Shown: positions 10,422 to 18,687 of the stretch, one piece after another
How positions within the stretch are numbered: position 1 is the stretch's first letter
Layout: each line of letters begins with the position of its first letter
NCBI RefSeq assembly: GCF_035658495.1
Contig: NZ_CP141944.1
Coordinates: 2,010,001-2,074,000 of the forward strand
Reading direction: 5' to 3'
DNA from: Novosphingobium sp. RL4
Lineage (GTDB): Bacteria; Pseudomonadota; Alphaproteobacteria; Sphingomonadales; Sphingomonadaceae
DNA: 64,000 nucleotides
The notes under the pieces: generated by a model
The model's input: the letters and a program-made list of their open reading frames with translations, nothing else
Databases searched by the model: none
Told to the model about the DNA's origin: nothing
Translations under genes and position numbers: made by a program

Positions 10422-11885
10422 ATGACCGAGACGCAAAGCCTGACGCTGTTCAACAGCCTGACCCGCCAGCTGGAGCCGTTCCAGCCCGTCCACGAAGGCG
10501 AGGCGCGGGTCTATACGTGCGGGCCGACGGTCTACAACTACCCCCACATCGGCAACATGCGTGCCTATGTCTTTGCAGACATTCTCGGCCGTACCCTGAG
10601 CCACAAGGGCTACAGGCTCACTCACGTCATCAACATCACCGATGTCGGCCATCTCACCGACGACGCCGACGCGGGCGAGGACAAGATGGAGAAGATGGCG
10701 CGGACCCAGGCCCAGTCCATCTGGGATATCGCCGCGCATTATACGCAGGCCTACTGGGCCGACATCGAGGCGCTGAACATCCGTCAGCCCGCCAAGTGGT
10801 CCATCGCGACAGATTACGTTCCGCAGATGATCGAATTTGCCGAAAAGATCGCGCCAAGGCACTGCTACGAACTGGAGAGCGGCCTCTATTTCGACGTTTC
10901 CACGGTCTCGGATTACGGCCACCTCGCGCGAGCCGTGACCGACGAGGGGGAGGGCCGTATCGAGGCCGTCGAGGGCAAGCGAAACGCCGCCGACTTCGCG
11001 ATCTGGCGCAAGACGCCCGAGGGCGAGAAGCGGCAGATGGAATGGGATTCGCCGTGGGGCAAGGGCGCGCCGGGCTGGCACCTCGAATGCTCGGTGATGT
11101 CCGGCGACTTGCTGGGATTCCCGTTCGATATCCATACCGGCGGGATCGATCACCGCGAAATCCATCACCCCAACGAGATCGCGCAGAACCAGGCGTTCTG
11201 CTGCAAGCCCGATGATACTTGCGGCCTCGACGTTCCCGCAAATTCGGGCGCCCGGGTGTGGATGCACAACAATTTCCTCGTTGAGCGTTCAGGCAAGATG
11301 AGCAAGTCCTCGGGCGAGTTCCTGCGGCTGCAACTGCTGATCGACAAGGGCTACCACCCGCTGGGCTACCGCATGATGTGCCTTCAGGCGCATTACCGGT
11401 CGGAGCTCGAATTCTCGTGGGAAGGCCTTGCCGCCGCGTTGGTGCGCCTCAAGCGCATGATCATCGTGGCCGAACGCCTGGGCGAGGTGGAGGCAGGGGA
11501 CGCCAATCACCCGAAGCTCGCGCCCATGCTCGAAACGTTCGAGAAGGCGATCGGCGAGGATCTCAACACCGCCGTCGCGTTGACGGCGCTGGAAGATGTG
11601 CTCGCCGCCAAGAAGGTGGACCCCTCCGCCAAGCGGGCGGCGATAGAGGCGATGGATTCGGTGCTGGGGCTCGATCTGTTCGGGACGGGCCGTGCCGACT
11701 TGCGTATTCGTCCAAAGGCTGCGGCAATCACCGAGGCCGAAATCGAGGATGTGCTCGCTCGCCGTAAACAGGCGCGCGCGGAGAAGGACTTTGCGAGTTC
11801 CGATGCCCTTCGCGACGAACTCTCGGCGAAGGGTGTCGAGGTGATGGACGGCGATCCGCTCGGCTGGGAATGGAAGCTCGGCTGA
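10422..11885 (+). CDS. cysS: cysteinyl-tRNA synthetase
   Basis: Class I synthetase charging tRNA-Cys. 487 residues from the ATG at 10422 (MTETQSLTLFNSL); an upstream ATG in frame adds four residues without family match. Zinc ligand Cys33 in CGPTVYNYPHIGN, HIGH-like HIGN at 42-45, and KMSKS at 292-296 are all present, as are WHLECS and HTGGIDHREIHHPNE, which carry the remaining zinc ligands and the His cluster. Stand-alone gene following cobT by about 80 bp. Confidence 0.97.
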   Translation: MTETQSLTLFNSLTRQLEPFQPVHEGEARVYTCGPTVYNYPHIGNMRAYVFADILGRTLSHKGYRLTHVINITDVGHLTDDADAGEDKMEKMARTQAQSIWDIAAHYTQAYWADIEALNIRQPAKWSIATDYVPQMIEFAEKIAPRHCYELESGLYFDVSTVSDYGHLARAVTDEGEGRIEAVEGKRNAADFAIWRKTPEGEKRQMEWDSPWGKGAPGWHLECSVMSGDLLGFPFDIHTGGIDHREIHHPNEIAQNQAFCCKPDDTCGLDVPANSGARVWMHNNFLVERSGKMSKSSGEFLRLQLLIDKGYHPLGYRMMCLQAHYRSELEFSWEGLAAALVRLKRMIIVAERLGEVEAGDANHPKLAPMLETFEKAIGEDLNTAVALTALEDVLAAKKVDPSAKRAAIEAMDSVLGLDLFGTGRADLRIRPKAAAITEAEIEDVLARRKQARAEKDFASSDALRDELSAKGVEVMDGDPLGWEWKLG

Positions 11886-11966
11886 GCGCGTGAGCGGGGC
11901 GGGACTGCACTTGCGTTAACCGGGGCATTGGGGGGCTTGCCATTCCATCCGGCTGTCCCGATCAAA

Positions 11967-11996
11967 CGATAAGGGCTTTTAATCGGCCATTTATCG
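11967..11996. promoter_or_regulatory. inverted repeat upstream of the D-2-hydroxyacid dehydrogenase gene
   Basis: CGATAA (11967-11972) and TTATCG (11991-11996) are a perfect 6-bp inverted repeat with an AT-rich centre, with additional GGC/GCC pairing inside. It ends at the ribosome site (CGGAG) of the gene at 12006, where a bound repressor or an mRNA hairpin could affect expression. No regulator is adjacent. Confidence 0.35.
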
Positions 11997-12005
11997 GAGT
12001 TCGCC

Positions 12006-12944
12006 ATGACCGTCGCCGTGATCAACGCCCAGTCGCGCCCGCTTCTGGACGGCCGCCTGCCTGATGGCGTGCAGCCGCTCTGGTTCGACAGCGACAGCCA
12101 GCTTCTGGAGCTTGCGCCGCAGGCGCAAGTGGCGTGGCTCGATCCGGTCGCGCCTGCTGTCGTGGCGGAATTCATCGAGGCTGCCGAAAGGTTGGCCTGG
12201 TACACGGCTCTTTCTTCGGGCGTGGACTGGCTCCCGCTCCGGGTTCTGAGCGAGCGCGGCATCCGGCTTACCAATGGTTCGGGAATTCATGCCCAGTCCG
12301 TCGCCGAATATGCCCTTATGGGCATGCTCACGGTGGCGAAGGGCTGGCGCGAAGTGGTGAGGGCGCAGGACCGGCATGAATGGCTGATGGAACCGCCCGG
12401 CAAGCGCGAACTGCTTGGCTCGAAGGTGCTGGTGGTCGGATCGGGAGAGATCGGCGGCCGTATCGGCGAGATGCTGCGTGTCTTCGGGGCGGAAGTCACC
12501 GGGGTCCGGCGCCGGCCGGGGGCGGGCGAGCTGGGCTCCGACGAGTGGCGGGCCGAGCTTGGCCGGTTCGACTGGGTGATTGCCGTGGTCCCTTCCACAC
12601 CGGAAACCTTGCGCATGTTCGGCGAGGCCGAGTTTGCGGCGATGAAGCCGGGGGCCGTCTTCCTCAATTTCGCGCGCGGAACGGTGATCGAGCAGGATGC
12701 CTTGCTTGCTTCCATCGACTCGGGCCATCTGGGCGGAGCGTTCCTCGACGTTACCGAGCCCGAGCCGCTTCCCGCAGACCATGCGCTGTGGTCGCGTGCA
12801 AATATCCATATATCGATGCATCTTTCCGGCCGCGCGCAGGATGCATTGTTCGAGCGCGGATCGGCGCGTTTTCTCGGCAATCTTCAACACTTCGTTCGCG
12901 GTGAGCCGCTCGAACACCTGGTCGATCTGTCGAACGGCTATTGA
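12006..12944 (+). CDS. D-2-hydroxyacid dehydrogenase family protein
   Basis: NAD(P)-dependent oxidoreductase of the D-isomer-specific 2-hydroxyacid dehydrogenase family, cytoplasmic. 312 residues. Rossmann motif GSGEIGG near 145-151, AEYALMGML substrate-loop helix near 100, and the catalytic triad pattern: Arg in NFARGTVI, Glu in DVTEPEPLP, and His in MHLSGRAQ. GGAG is correctly spaced before the ATG. The substrate cannot be told from sequence; glyoxylate/hydroxypyruvate-type or a longer 2-keto acid are both possible. It lies 76 bp upstream of an acetolactate-synthase-like gene in the same direction and may share its transcript. Confidence 0.85.
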   Translation: MTVAVINAQSRPLLDGRLPDGVQPLWFDSDSQLLELAPQAQVAWLDPVAPAVVAEFIEAAERLAWYTALSSGVDWLPLRVLSERGIRLTNGSGIHAQSVAEYALMGMLTVAKGWREVVRAQDRHEWLMEPPGKRELLGSKVLVVGSGEIGGRIGEMLRVFGAEVTGVRRRPGAGELGSDEWRAELGRFDWVIAVVPSTPETLRMFGEAEFAAMKPGAVFLNFARGTVIEQDALLASIDSGHLGGAFLDVTEPEPLPADHALWSRANIHISMHLSGRAQDALFERGSARFLGNLQHFVRGEPLEHLVDLSNGY

Positions 12945-13020
12945 AGCGCCGGCATGAGCGCCATTGAATTGTGCGCCACATTTCCCGAGACATGTGCAAA
13001 CGGTTTGAGGGAAGGTGCAC

Positions 13021-14694
13021 ATGGCAGAGAGCGACAAGCGCAAGGCGTCCGATCTATTCATCGAATGTCTTGAGGCGGAAGGCGTCGAATATATCTTCGG
13101 CGTTCCGGGCGAGGAGAACCTCGATTTCCTCGATTCGCTCTCACGGTCGCGGAAGATCAAACTGATCCTCACGCGTCACGAGCAGGGCGCGGGCTTCATG
13201 GCGGCGACTTACGGCCGCCATACCGGCAAGGCGGGGGTATGCCTTTCGACCCTCGGCCCGGGGGCAACGAATTTTGTCACCGCTGCCGCCTATGCGACGC
13301 TGGGCGGAATGCCGATGCTGATGATTACGGGCCAGAAGCCGATCAAGAAGTCCAAGCAGGGTCGGTTCCAGATCCTCGATGTCGTCTCGATGATGCAGCC
13401 GATCACCAAGTACGCGCACCAGATGGCAAGTTCGGACAATATCCCGAGCCGCGTGCGTGAGGCATTCCGCATCGCCGAGGAGGAAAAGCCCGGCGCGACC
13501 CATGTCGAACTGCCGGAAGACATTGCCGACGAGTACACCGATTCGCGCCCCATCCTGCGCTCGACGGTGCGCCGGCCAACCGCCGATGTGAAATCGATCG
13601 CACAGGCGGTGGCAGCGCTGGAGAAGGCCAAGCGGCCGGTGCTGGTGATCGGAGCGGGCGCCAACCGCAAGATGACCAGCAAGATGCTGGGTGAGTTCGT
13701 CGAGAAGACCGGCATTCCCTTCCTCACGACCCAACTCGGCAAGGGCGTGATCGACGAGCGCCATCCCCGTTTCCTCGGTTGCGCGGCGCTGTCGTCGGGG
13801 GACTTCGTTCACCGTGCGATCGAGGATGCCGACTGCATCGTCAACATCGGCCATGACGTGATCGAGAAGCCGCCGTTCTTCATGCATAACGACGGTACGC
13901 GGGATGACCGCGTGGTTATTCACATCTCGACCAAGACCGCCGAGGTTGACCCCGTCTACTTCCCGCATGTCGAGGTGATCGGCGATATTGCCAACGCCAT
14001 GTGGCAGATCAAGGAAGCGATCACGCCCTCTGCCAGATGGAATTTCGAAGCCATGCTCGGCTATCGCAAGGCCGAGGTCGAGCATACCGACCGACTGGCG
14101 GCTGACGAACGCTTTCCGATCTTCCCGCCTCATCTCGTTCAGCAGGTGCGTGAAGCACTGCCTGATGATGCGATCGTCTGTCTCGACAATGGGGTCTACA
14201 AGCTCTGGTTCGCTCGTGGTTATTGCGCCTGCAAGCCGAACACCGTGTTGCTGGACAACGCGCTTGCATCGATGGGGGCAGGGCTGCCTTCGGCCATGGC
14301 AAGCGCGATGGTCTATCCGAATCGGAAGATTTTCGCCGTCTGCGGCGATGGCGGCTTCATGATGAATAGCCAGGAGATGGAGACGGCGGTGCGGCTTGGT
14401 CTCAATCTCACCGTTCTGATCCTGAACGACAACGCTTTCGGAATGATCCGCTGGAAGCAGGCCAACATGGGCTTTGCCGACTTTGGTCTGACCTATGGCA
14501 ACCCGGACTTCGTGAAGTATGCCGAAAGCTATGGCGCGAACGGCTACCGAGTTGAAAGCGCCGCGCATCTCAAGGAATTGCTGGCTCATTGCCGGGATAC
14601 GCCCGGTGTCCACCTGATAGATTGCCCGGTCGATTATTCGGAAAACGACCGGATCCTCAATATCGAGATCAAGGACCTTTCGGCAGCGCTTTGA
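13021..14694 (+). CDS. acetolactate synthase-like ThDP enzyme (catabolic AlsS type)
   Basis: ThDP-dependent enzyme expected to condense two pyruvates to 2-acetolactate. 557 residues; start at the ATG at 13021 with GAGGGAAGG ahead of it. Catalytic Glu54 in RHEQGAGFMA; ThDP/Mg site GDGGFMM near 442 with downstream NDNAFGM. The mid-domain (GHDVIEKPPFFM) resembles the FAD-independent AlsS group rather than IlvB. No small regulatory subunit is adjacent, while a full ilvBN pair lies at 50-52 kb. Related genes are often loosely annotated, so another 2-keto acid substrate is possible. A strong terminator follows. Confidence 0.85.
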   Translation: MAESDKRKASDLFIECLEAEGVEYIFGVPGEENLDFLDSLSRSRKIKLILTRHEQGAGFMAATYGRHTGKAGVCLSTLGPGATNFVTAAAYATLGGMPMLMITGQKPIKKSKQGRFQILDVVSMMQPITKYAHQMASSDNIPSRVREAFRIAEEEKPGATHVELPEDIADEYTDSRPILRSTVRRPTADVKSIAQAVAALEKAKRPVLVIGAGANRKMTSKMLGEFVEKTGIPFLTTQLGKGVIDERHPRFLGCAALSSGDFVHRAIEDADCIVNIGHDVIEKPPFFMHNDGTRDDRVVIHISTKTAEVDPVYFPHVEVIGDIANAMWQIKEAITPSARWNFEAMLGYRKAEVEHTDRLAADERFPIFPPHLVQQVREALPDDAIVCLDNGVYKLWFARGYCACKPNTVLLDNALASMGAGLPSAMASAMVYPNRKIFAVCGDGGFMMNSQEMETAVRLGLNLTVLILNDNAFGMIRWKQANMGFADFGLTYGNPDFVKYAESYGANGYRVESAAHLKELLAHCRDTPGVHLIDCPVDYSENDRILNIEIKDLSAAL

Positions 14695-14701
14695 TAATAT
14701 G

Positions 14702-14731
14702 AAAAAGGCAGGGTTTTACCCCTGCCTTTTT
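14702..14731. terminator. bidirectional terminator between the acetolactate-synthase-like gene and the convergent unknown gene
   Basis: A 12-bp perfect stem (14702-14713 with 14720-14731), loop TTTTAC, with A5 on the left and T5 on the right, so it can terminate transcription from both sides. It lies 8 bp after the plus-strand stop and 21 bp beyond the minus-strand stop. Confidence 0.9.
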
Positions 14732-14752
14732 CATTTCAGCCTTTCGGCGATC

Positions 14753-15145
14753 TCAGAAATCCTCAAGCAGCAGCAGTTCCAGTTCCACCGTCATGCGTGC
14801 AGGCGGCCCGGCTTCGTGCGCGACTTCACCGAGCGCTGCATCGGCGACGAGTTGTCGAGGAATGGTGAATTCGTGTTCGGGCAGGGCTTCGATAAGGTTC
14901 TCGCCAGCGGTGATGGCGGCATCGCCGGTAAAGGCCAGAGCGATGGTGTGGCGCGAGCCTGAGAATGTGGCACTGCTCCAGGGGCGCTCGGCATGGCGCA
15001 GGAATTCCACTTCCGGCCCTGCCAGCTTCAGCACTGCCGATAGCAGCGGAAGCCAGGGACCGCGTGCGGCGCCGCCCATGGCTTCCCGAGCGGATGCGTG
15101 CGCCGAGGCCAGCATCGAGCGGTCATGGGCGAGATTAACGTGCAT
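14753..15145 (-). CDS. unknown 130-residue protein in the S24-divergent module
   Basis: 130 residues, MHVNLAHDRSMLASAH..., soluble, no signal peptide or membrane segment, ending in an acidic/Leu-rich VELELLLLEDF. I do not recognise a family. It overlaps the upstream small gene by 11 bp (15135-15145), so both are on one transcript and likely coupled. The pair is divergent from the S24-family gene at 15408, with a palindrome in the shared control region. Base composition and codon use look like the neighbours, supporting a real gene. Confidence 0.75.
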   Translation of the reverse strand: MHVNLAHDRSMLASAHASAREAMGGAARGPWLPLLSAVLKLAGPEVEFLRHAERPWSSATFSGSRHTIALAFTGDAAITAGENLIEALPEHEFTIPRQLVADAALGEVAHEAGPPARMTVELELLLLEDF

Positions 15146-15323
15146 GGGTGCTCTCCAGGTAGTTCGTCATGAATAGTTCGATCCGCGCCGCCGTTCCGGC
15201 GCGGGGCGTACGGCCATTGCGGAGATCGCCGACAAATCGCGGATCATGGGCGGCGAGCCGTCCGAATCTGGTCCAGGCCATGTCTGTCAGGCGCAGGAAG
15301 CGTTCGATCTGGCGAATAAGCAT
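15135..15323 (-). CDS. 62-residue HTH-like small protein
   Basis: 62 residues starting MLIRQIERFLRLTDM. It is mostly helical, basic, and shows the pattern FGRLAAHDPRFVGDLRNGR, which looks like the second and recognition helices of a minimal Cro/XRE-type fold; similar tiny proteins are common in sphingomonads as far as I recall. The stop is inside the next gene (11-bp overlap). It is divergent from the S24 protein, so it may bind the same operator region or modulate that protein. No ribosome site is obvious, leaving the start slightly uncertain. Confidence 0.7.
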   Translation of the reverse strand: MLIRQIERFLRLTDMAWTRFGRLAAHDPRFVGDLRNGRTPRAGTAARIELFMTNYLESTHAR

Positions 15324-15350
15324 CGGGATGAGAGGCTCCGTTCGATGGGC

Positions 15351-15379
15351 TTGCGTTCTCTTTATGTTCCATCTATTTC
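15351..15379 (+). promoter_or_regulatory. candidate promoter of the S24 regulator gene
   Basis: TTGCGT at 15351-15356 and TATTTC at 15374-15379, with a 17-bp spacer, point to the gene at 15408. The -10 element overlaps the left arm of the palindrome at 15375-15396, as expected for autorepression. Confidence 0.4.
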
Positions 15380-15396
15380 CTACTTGTCTAGGAAAT
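15375..15396. promoter_or_regulatory. perfect palindromic operator candidate
   Basis: ATTTCCTA (15375-15382) and TAGGAAAT (15389-15396) form a perfect 8-bp inverted repeat with spacer CTTGTC. It lies in an AT-rich island between the divergent S24 gene and the small HTH-like gene, overlapping the predicted -10 and 11 bp before the S24 start. The dyad and position fit binding by a dimeric LexA/CI-like repressor. Confidence 0.65.
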
Positions 15397-15407
15397 TTCC
15401 TCTTGTT

Positions 15408-16070
15408 ATGGATTACATTATGGAAAGCCCTGAAGTCCGCTCCCGTCTGCTTGAACTGGCCGAGGCTCGCGGTGCTAGCTTGTCCAGTCTTTCACGCATG
15501 ATCGGCAAAAATCAGAGCTATCTTCAGCAATTTATCAAGAAGGGCAGCCCTCGCAAACTGGAGGAGGAGGACCGTGGCCTGCTGGCGCGGTACTTCGGGG
15601 TGGACGAGGCTGAGCTGGGTAAAGCGAAAGAAAAATACGCCGAAGTCGCGGGAAATGTCTCCGGTGGGGATTGGGTGGAAGTTCCGCGCCTTTCAGTGGG
15701 CGCCTCCGCCGGGCCCGGCGCTTTGCCGGATGGCGAGGATGTATTCGGGGCGATTCGGTTTTCGTCCCGATGGTTGCGATCGATGGGGCTGCGCCCGGAC
15801 ATGCTTTCCGCAATCGCGGTCAGCGGCGATTCGATGGAGCCGACCTTGCGTGACGGAGACGAGATTCTCGTGGACCGTGACTGGCGGCCGCTGCGTGACG
15901 GTATCCACGTCGTTCGTCTGGATGATTCCGTATTGGTGAAGCGCCTGGCTGCGGGGCGAGGCGGACGTATCACCTTGTTGAGCGACAATTCCGCCTATCG
16001 CCCGCTCGAATGTGGGCTTGAGGATATCCAAGTGATCGGCCGCGTCGTGTGGAAGGGCGGGCGCATCTAG
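15408..16070 (+). CDS. LexA/CI-like S24-family transcriptional regulator
   Basis: 220 residues from the ATG at 15408 (MDYIMESPEV; a second ATG at 15420 is possible). N-terminal DNA-binding part at about 15-60 (LSSLSRMIGKNQSYLQQFI), linker with ASAGPGAL, then an S24 peptidase domain with Ser142 in SGDSMEPTL and Lys178 in SVLVKRL, the Ser/Lys dyad spaced as in LexA. It probably represses transcription and may self-cleave under stress. Phage genes are absent nearby, so this is a chromosomal regulator rather than a prophage repressor. Divergent from two small genes, with a perfect palindrome upstream. Confidence 0.88.
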   Translation: MDYIMESPEVRSRLLELAEARGASLSSLSRMIGKNQSYLQQFIKKGSPRKLEEEDRGLLARYFGVDEAELGKAKEKYAEVAGNVSGGDWVEVPRLSVGASAGPGALPDGEDVFGAIRFSSRWLRSMGLRPDMLSAIAVSGDSMEPTLRDGDEILVDRDWRPLRDGIHVVRLDDSVLVKRLAAGRGGRITLLSDNSAYRPLECGLEDIQVIGRVVWKGGRI

Positions 16071-16146
16071 CGGCTGTCGGTGACGGTTGCATTGGCCGGG
16101 GCTTGCGGCCATTTCCGCAGGCATGACCGATATTCAGGAGCAGCCG

Positions 16147-16803
16147 ATGCGCGTCGGCATCATTCCCGTTACCCCGCTTCAGCAGAATTGTTCGCTGATC
16201 TGGTGCACGAAGACCATGCGCGGCGCATTCGTGGATCCCGGCGGTGACCTGCCCAAGCTGCGGCAGGCGTTGGAGAAAACGGGCGTTACTCTGGAAAAGA
16301 TCCTCGTGACTCATGGTCATCTGGACCATTGCGGCATGGCCGGCATCTTCGCCAGGGAGATGGGCGTGCCGATCGAGGGGCCGCACGAAGAAGACCGATT
16401 CTGGATTGCCCAGCTCAATGACGATGGCCCTCGCTGGAACATGGAGGCGCAGACTTTCGAGCCGAATCGATGGCTCGAGGATGGCGATAAGGTAACGGTG
16501 GGAGACCTTGAGCTCGATGTCGTCCATTGCCCGGGGCATACGCCGGGCCATGTCGTCTTCCATCATGAGCCCAGCAAGTTCGCCATGGTGGGGGACGTGC
16601 TGTTCCAGGGCGGAATTGGCCGCTGGGACTTCCCGCGGGGCAATCTGGCGGATCTCGTCGATTCGATAACCCGGAAGCTCTGGCCGCTGGGTGACGATGT
16701 CACGTTCGTTCCCGGTCACGGCCCGATCAGCACGTTCGGGGATGAGCGGCGGACGAATCCCTATGTCGGGGATGCTGCGCTGGAGCGGGGGCTTCCGGGC
16801 TGA
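16147..16803 (+). CDS. MBL-fold hydrolase (YcbL / glyoxalase II-like)
   Basis: Metallo-beta-lactamase-fold thioester-type hydrolase. 218 residues from ATG 16147, preceded by CAGGAG at the right distance; an in-frame ATG at 16123 is the alternative. Metal motif THGHLDH at 55-61, then CPGHTPGH, GDVLF with the bridging Asp, and PGHGP near the C-terminus give a complete binuclear site. Length and the LQQNCSLIW start fit the YcbL group, which lacks the C-terminal glutathione-binding domain of classical glyoxalase II. A terminator follows 28 bp after the stop. Confidence 0.9.
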   Translation: MRVGIIPVTPLQQNCSLIWCTKTMRGAFVDPGGDLPKLRQALEKTGVTLEKILVTHGHLDHCGMAGIFAREMGVPIEGPHEEDRFWIAQLNDDGPRWNMEAQTFEPNRWLEDGDKVTVGDLELDVVHCPGHTPGHVVFHHEPSKFAMVGDVLFQGGIGRWDFPRGNLADLVDSITRKLWPLGDDVTFVPGHGPISTFGDERRTNPYVGDAALERGLPG

Positions 16804-16830
16804 AGCGGCCGGGCTTTGGTGCTTTTGAGA

Positions 16831-16859
16831 GGGGCGGCGTCCATGCGCCGCCCCTTTTT
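16831..16859 (+). terminator. terminator after the MBL hydrolase gene
   Basis: GGGGCGGCG (16831-16839) and CGCCGCCCC (16846-16854) form a perfect 9-bp stem with loop TCCATG, followed by T5. Confidence 0.92.
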
Positions 16860-16864
16860 GATTC

Positions 16865-17257
16865 TCAGAACCGTCCCAGCGCGATCAGCAGCGCCATGAC
16901 CGACAGCCCGAGCAGCGTCAGCACTGTAATGATAACGCCGCCTGCCCGCAGCAGGTTGGGCTTGCCGATGTCCATTCCAAGAGCGTGTGCCACACGGCCC
17001 AGCATGAAGATCGAGCCGGCGATCGCCAGCCAGGGGCCGGCCTTGCCCGTCATCTCGATCGCGGCGACGAGGATCAGCAGGAAGGGAGTGCTTTCCACGA
17101 AATTCAGCTGCGCGCGCATGCGGCGGCCCAGGCGTTCGTGACCGCCGTCGCCGAAGAGCACCTTTTCGCGCATGCGCAATTGTCCGATCCGCACTATATG
17201 CCAGAAGGTGATGACACCGGCGGCGGCCGCAAGGCACAGTGTGGTCTGCAGAATCAT
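16865..17257 (-). CDS. MAPEG-family membrane protein
   Basis: 130 residues from ATG 17255-17257 (MILQTTLCLAAAAGV). Four hydrophobic segments with the MAPEG pattern RAQLNFVESTPFLLIL in the middle, and GRVAHALGM following. The family includes glutathione-dependent membrane enzymes in eukaryotes; bacterial members are mostly uncharacterised. It is divergent from rpmF, sharing a 160-bp control region, and its stop lies just past the MBL terminator. Confidence 0.9.
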   Translation of the reverse strand: MILQTTLCLAAAAGVITFWHIVRIGQLRMREKVLFGDGGHERLGRRMRAQLNFVESTPFLLILVAAIEMTGKAGPWLAIAGSIFMLGRVAHALGMDIGKPNLLRAGGVIITVLTLLGLSVMALLIALGRF

Positions 17258-17310
17258 TGGTGCAATTTCCTCTTTGTCGATTTCGCGTTCATGCGGCGGG
17301 GCGGAACGGG

Positions 17311-17338
17311 TTGCAACTCGTGTGAAATCGGTTATAGG
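17311..17338 (+). promoter_or_regulatory. candidate promoter for rpmF-plsX-fabH
   Basis: TTGCAA (17311-17316) and TATAGG (17333-17338) with a 16-bp spacer, about 80 bp before rpmF. This is the only good pair on the plus strand in the gap between the MAPEG gene and rpmF. Confidence 0.45.
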
Positions 17339-17418
17339 CGCGCCTTCGCAAGCCGCCGGTCCGCGAACACGGTTTCCGGCGGCCTTTTTGACATTCAATT
17401 CCAGGAACAGGTGCCGAA

Positions 17419-17598
17419 ATGGCTGTCCCTAAAAGAAAAACGTCCCCGTCTCGCCGGGGCATGCGCCGCAGCCACGATGCTCTGCAGGTTGAAGCGTTCC
17501 ACGAATGCCCCAACTGCGGTGAGCTGAAGCGCCCGCACAACCTCTGCAACGCTTGCGGCCACTACAATGGTCGTGAAATCGTCGCGGTTGAAGTCTAA
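17419..17598 (+). CDS. rpmF: 50S ribosomal protein L32
   Basis: 59 residues, [20 protein letters not shown] at the start, the standard L32 N-terminus. Four cysteines in CPNCGE ... CNACGHY form the zinc ribbon, so this is the zinc-binding form. Ribosome site GGAACAGG lies ahead of the ATG. It is followed by plsX after 27 bp, the widely conserved rpmF-plsX-fabH order that links ribosome and membrane lipid synthesis. Confidence 0.98.
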   Translation: MAVPKRKTSPSRRGMRRSHDALQVEAFHECPNCGELKRPHNLCNACGHYNGREIVAVEV

Positions 17599-17625
17599 GA
17601 TTACGACGATTCCCGGAGAGTGCCC

Positions 17626-18687
17626 ATGAGTCTGCCGCGTATCGCGATCGATGCGATGGGCGGCGACGAGGGCGTGCGCGTCATGATTGAGGGCGCTGCG
17701 CTCGCGCGCCGTCGTCATGATCGTTTCAAGTTCCTGCTGGTCGGTGATGAGCCGCGGATCAAGGCCGCGCTCGAAAATCATCCGAATCTCAGGGCTTCTT
17801 CCGAGATTCTGCATACCGAAGGCGTTATCAGCGGTGAGGATAAGCCCAGTCAGGCCTTGCGCCGGGCCAAGGGCACCTCGATGGGACGCGCGATCGAGGC
17901 GGTGAAGGCGGGTGACGCCGGAGCCGCCGTCAGCGCCGGCAACACCGGCGCGCTGATGGCGATTTCCAAGCTGACCTTGCGGACCATGCCCGGAATCGAT
18001 CGCCCGGCGCTTGCAGCCCTGCTGCCGACGCTTGGGGACAACGATCTCGTCATGCTCGATCTCGGCGCCAATGCCGAGTGCGATGCCCGCAACCTCGTGC
18101 AGTTCGCGATCATGGGCGCTGCCTATGCCCGCGTCGCCACGGGGCGCGAGCAGCCGCGCGTGCGTCTTCTGAACATCGGTTCGGAAGAAACCAAGGGCAC
18201 TGACATGCTGCGCGAAGCGGCGGCGACCCTCAAGAAAGCGGCTGGCGACCTGTCGATGTCTTTCGACGGGTTCACCGAAGCGGACAAGCTCGGCAGCGGT
18301 TCGATGGATGTCGTCGTAACCGATGGGTTCTCGGGCAACATTGCCCTGAAGGCGGTCGAGGGTACGGCGCGATTCGTGGCGGACCTGCTGCGGCGCGGAT
18401 TTACCAGTTCGCTCCGCTCCAAGATCGGTTTCCTGATCTCGAAGCCTGCTACCGAGCTGCTCAAGCACCACCTCGATCCCAATAACCATAATGGCGCGGT
18501 CTTCCTGGGCCTCAACGGTATTGTCGTGAAGAGCCATGGCGGCGCGAATGCCGCGGGCGTCGCAAATGCCGTGGCGGTGACCGCGCGGCTCCTGGAGGAA
18601 AACGTGACCGAGCGGATATCCGCCGACCTTGCCCGCGTGGGCGGGGCGTCCCTGCGCAAGTCGCGTGTCCAGGAAGAGAGTGCCTGA
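17626..18687 (+). CDS. plsX: phosphate acyltransferase PlsX
   Basis: Makes acyl-phosphate from acyl-ACP for the PlsX/PlsY route to phosphatidic acid; peripheral membrane enzyme. 353 residues. I chose ATG 17626, with GGAGA upstream, over a GTG two codons earlier. Family motifs [12 protein letters not shown] at the N-terminus, [10 protein letters not shown] near 105, LDLGAN near 146, and [10 protein letters not shown] near 230 are intact. The stop TGA overlaps the fabH ATG (TGATG), so the two genes are coupled. Confidence 0.97.
   Translation: MSLPRIAIDAMGGDEGVRVMIEGAALARRRHDRFKFLLVGDEPRIKAALENHPNLRASSEILHTEGVISGEDKPSQALRRAKGTSMGRAIEAVKAGDAGAAVSAGNTGALMAISKLTLRTMPGIDRPALAALLPTLGDNDLVMLDLGANAECDARNLVQFAIMGAAYARVATGREQPRVRLLNIGSEETKGTDMLREAAATLKKAAGDLSMSFDGFTEADKLGSGSMDVVVTDGFSGNIALKAVEGTARFVADLLRRGFTSSLRSKIGFLISKPATELLKHHLDPNNHNGAVFLGLNGIVVKSHGGANAAGVANAVAVTARLLEENVTERISADLARVGGASLRKSRVQEESA

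Noticed and set aside
15408..16070. Prophage repressor of an integrated phage
   Set aside because: No integrase, structural phage genes or attachment repeats are found around the S24 gene; all neighbours are chromosomal.
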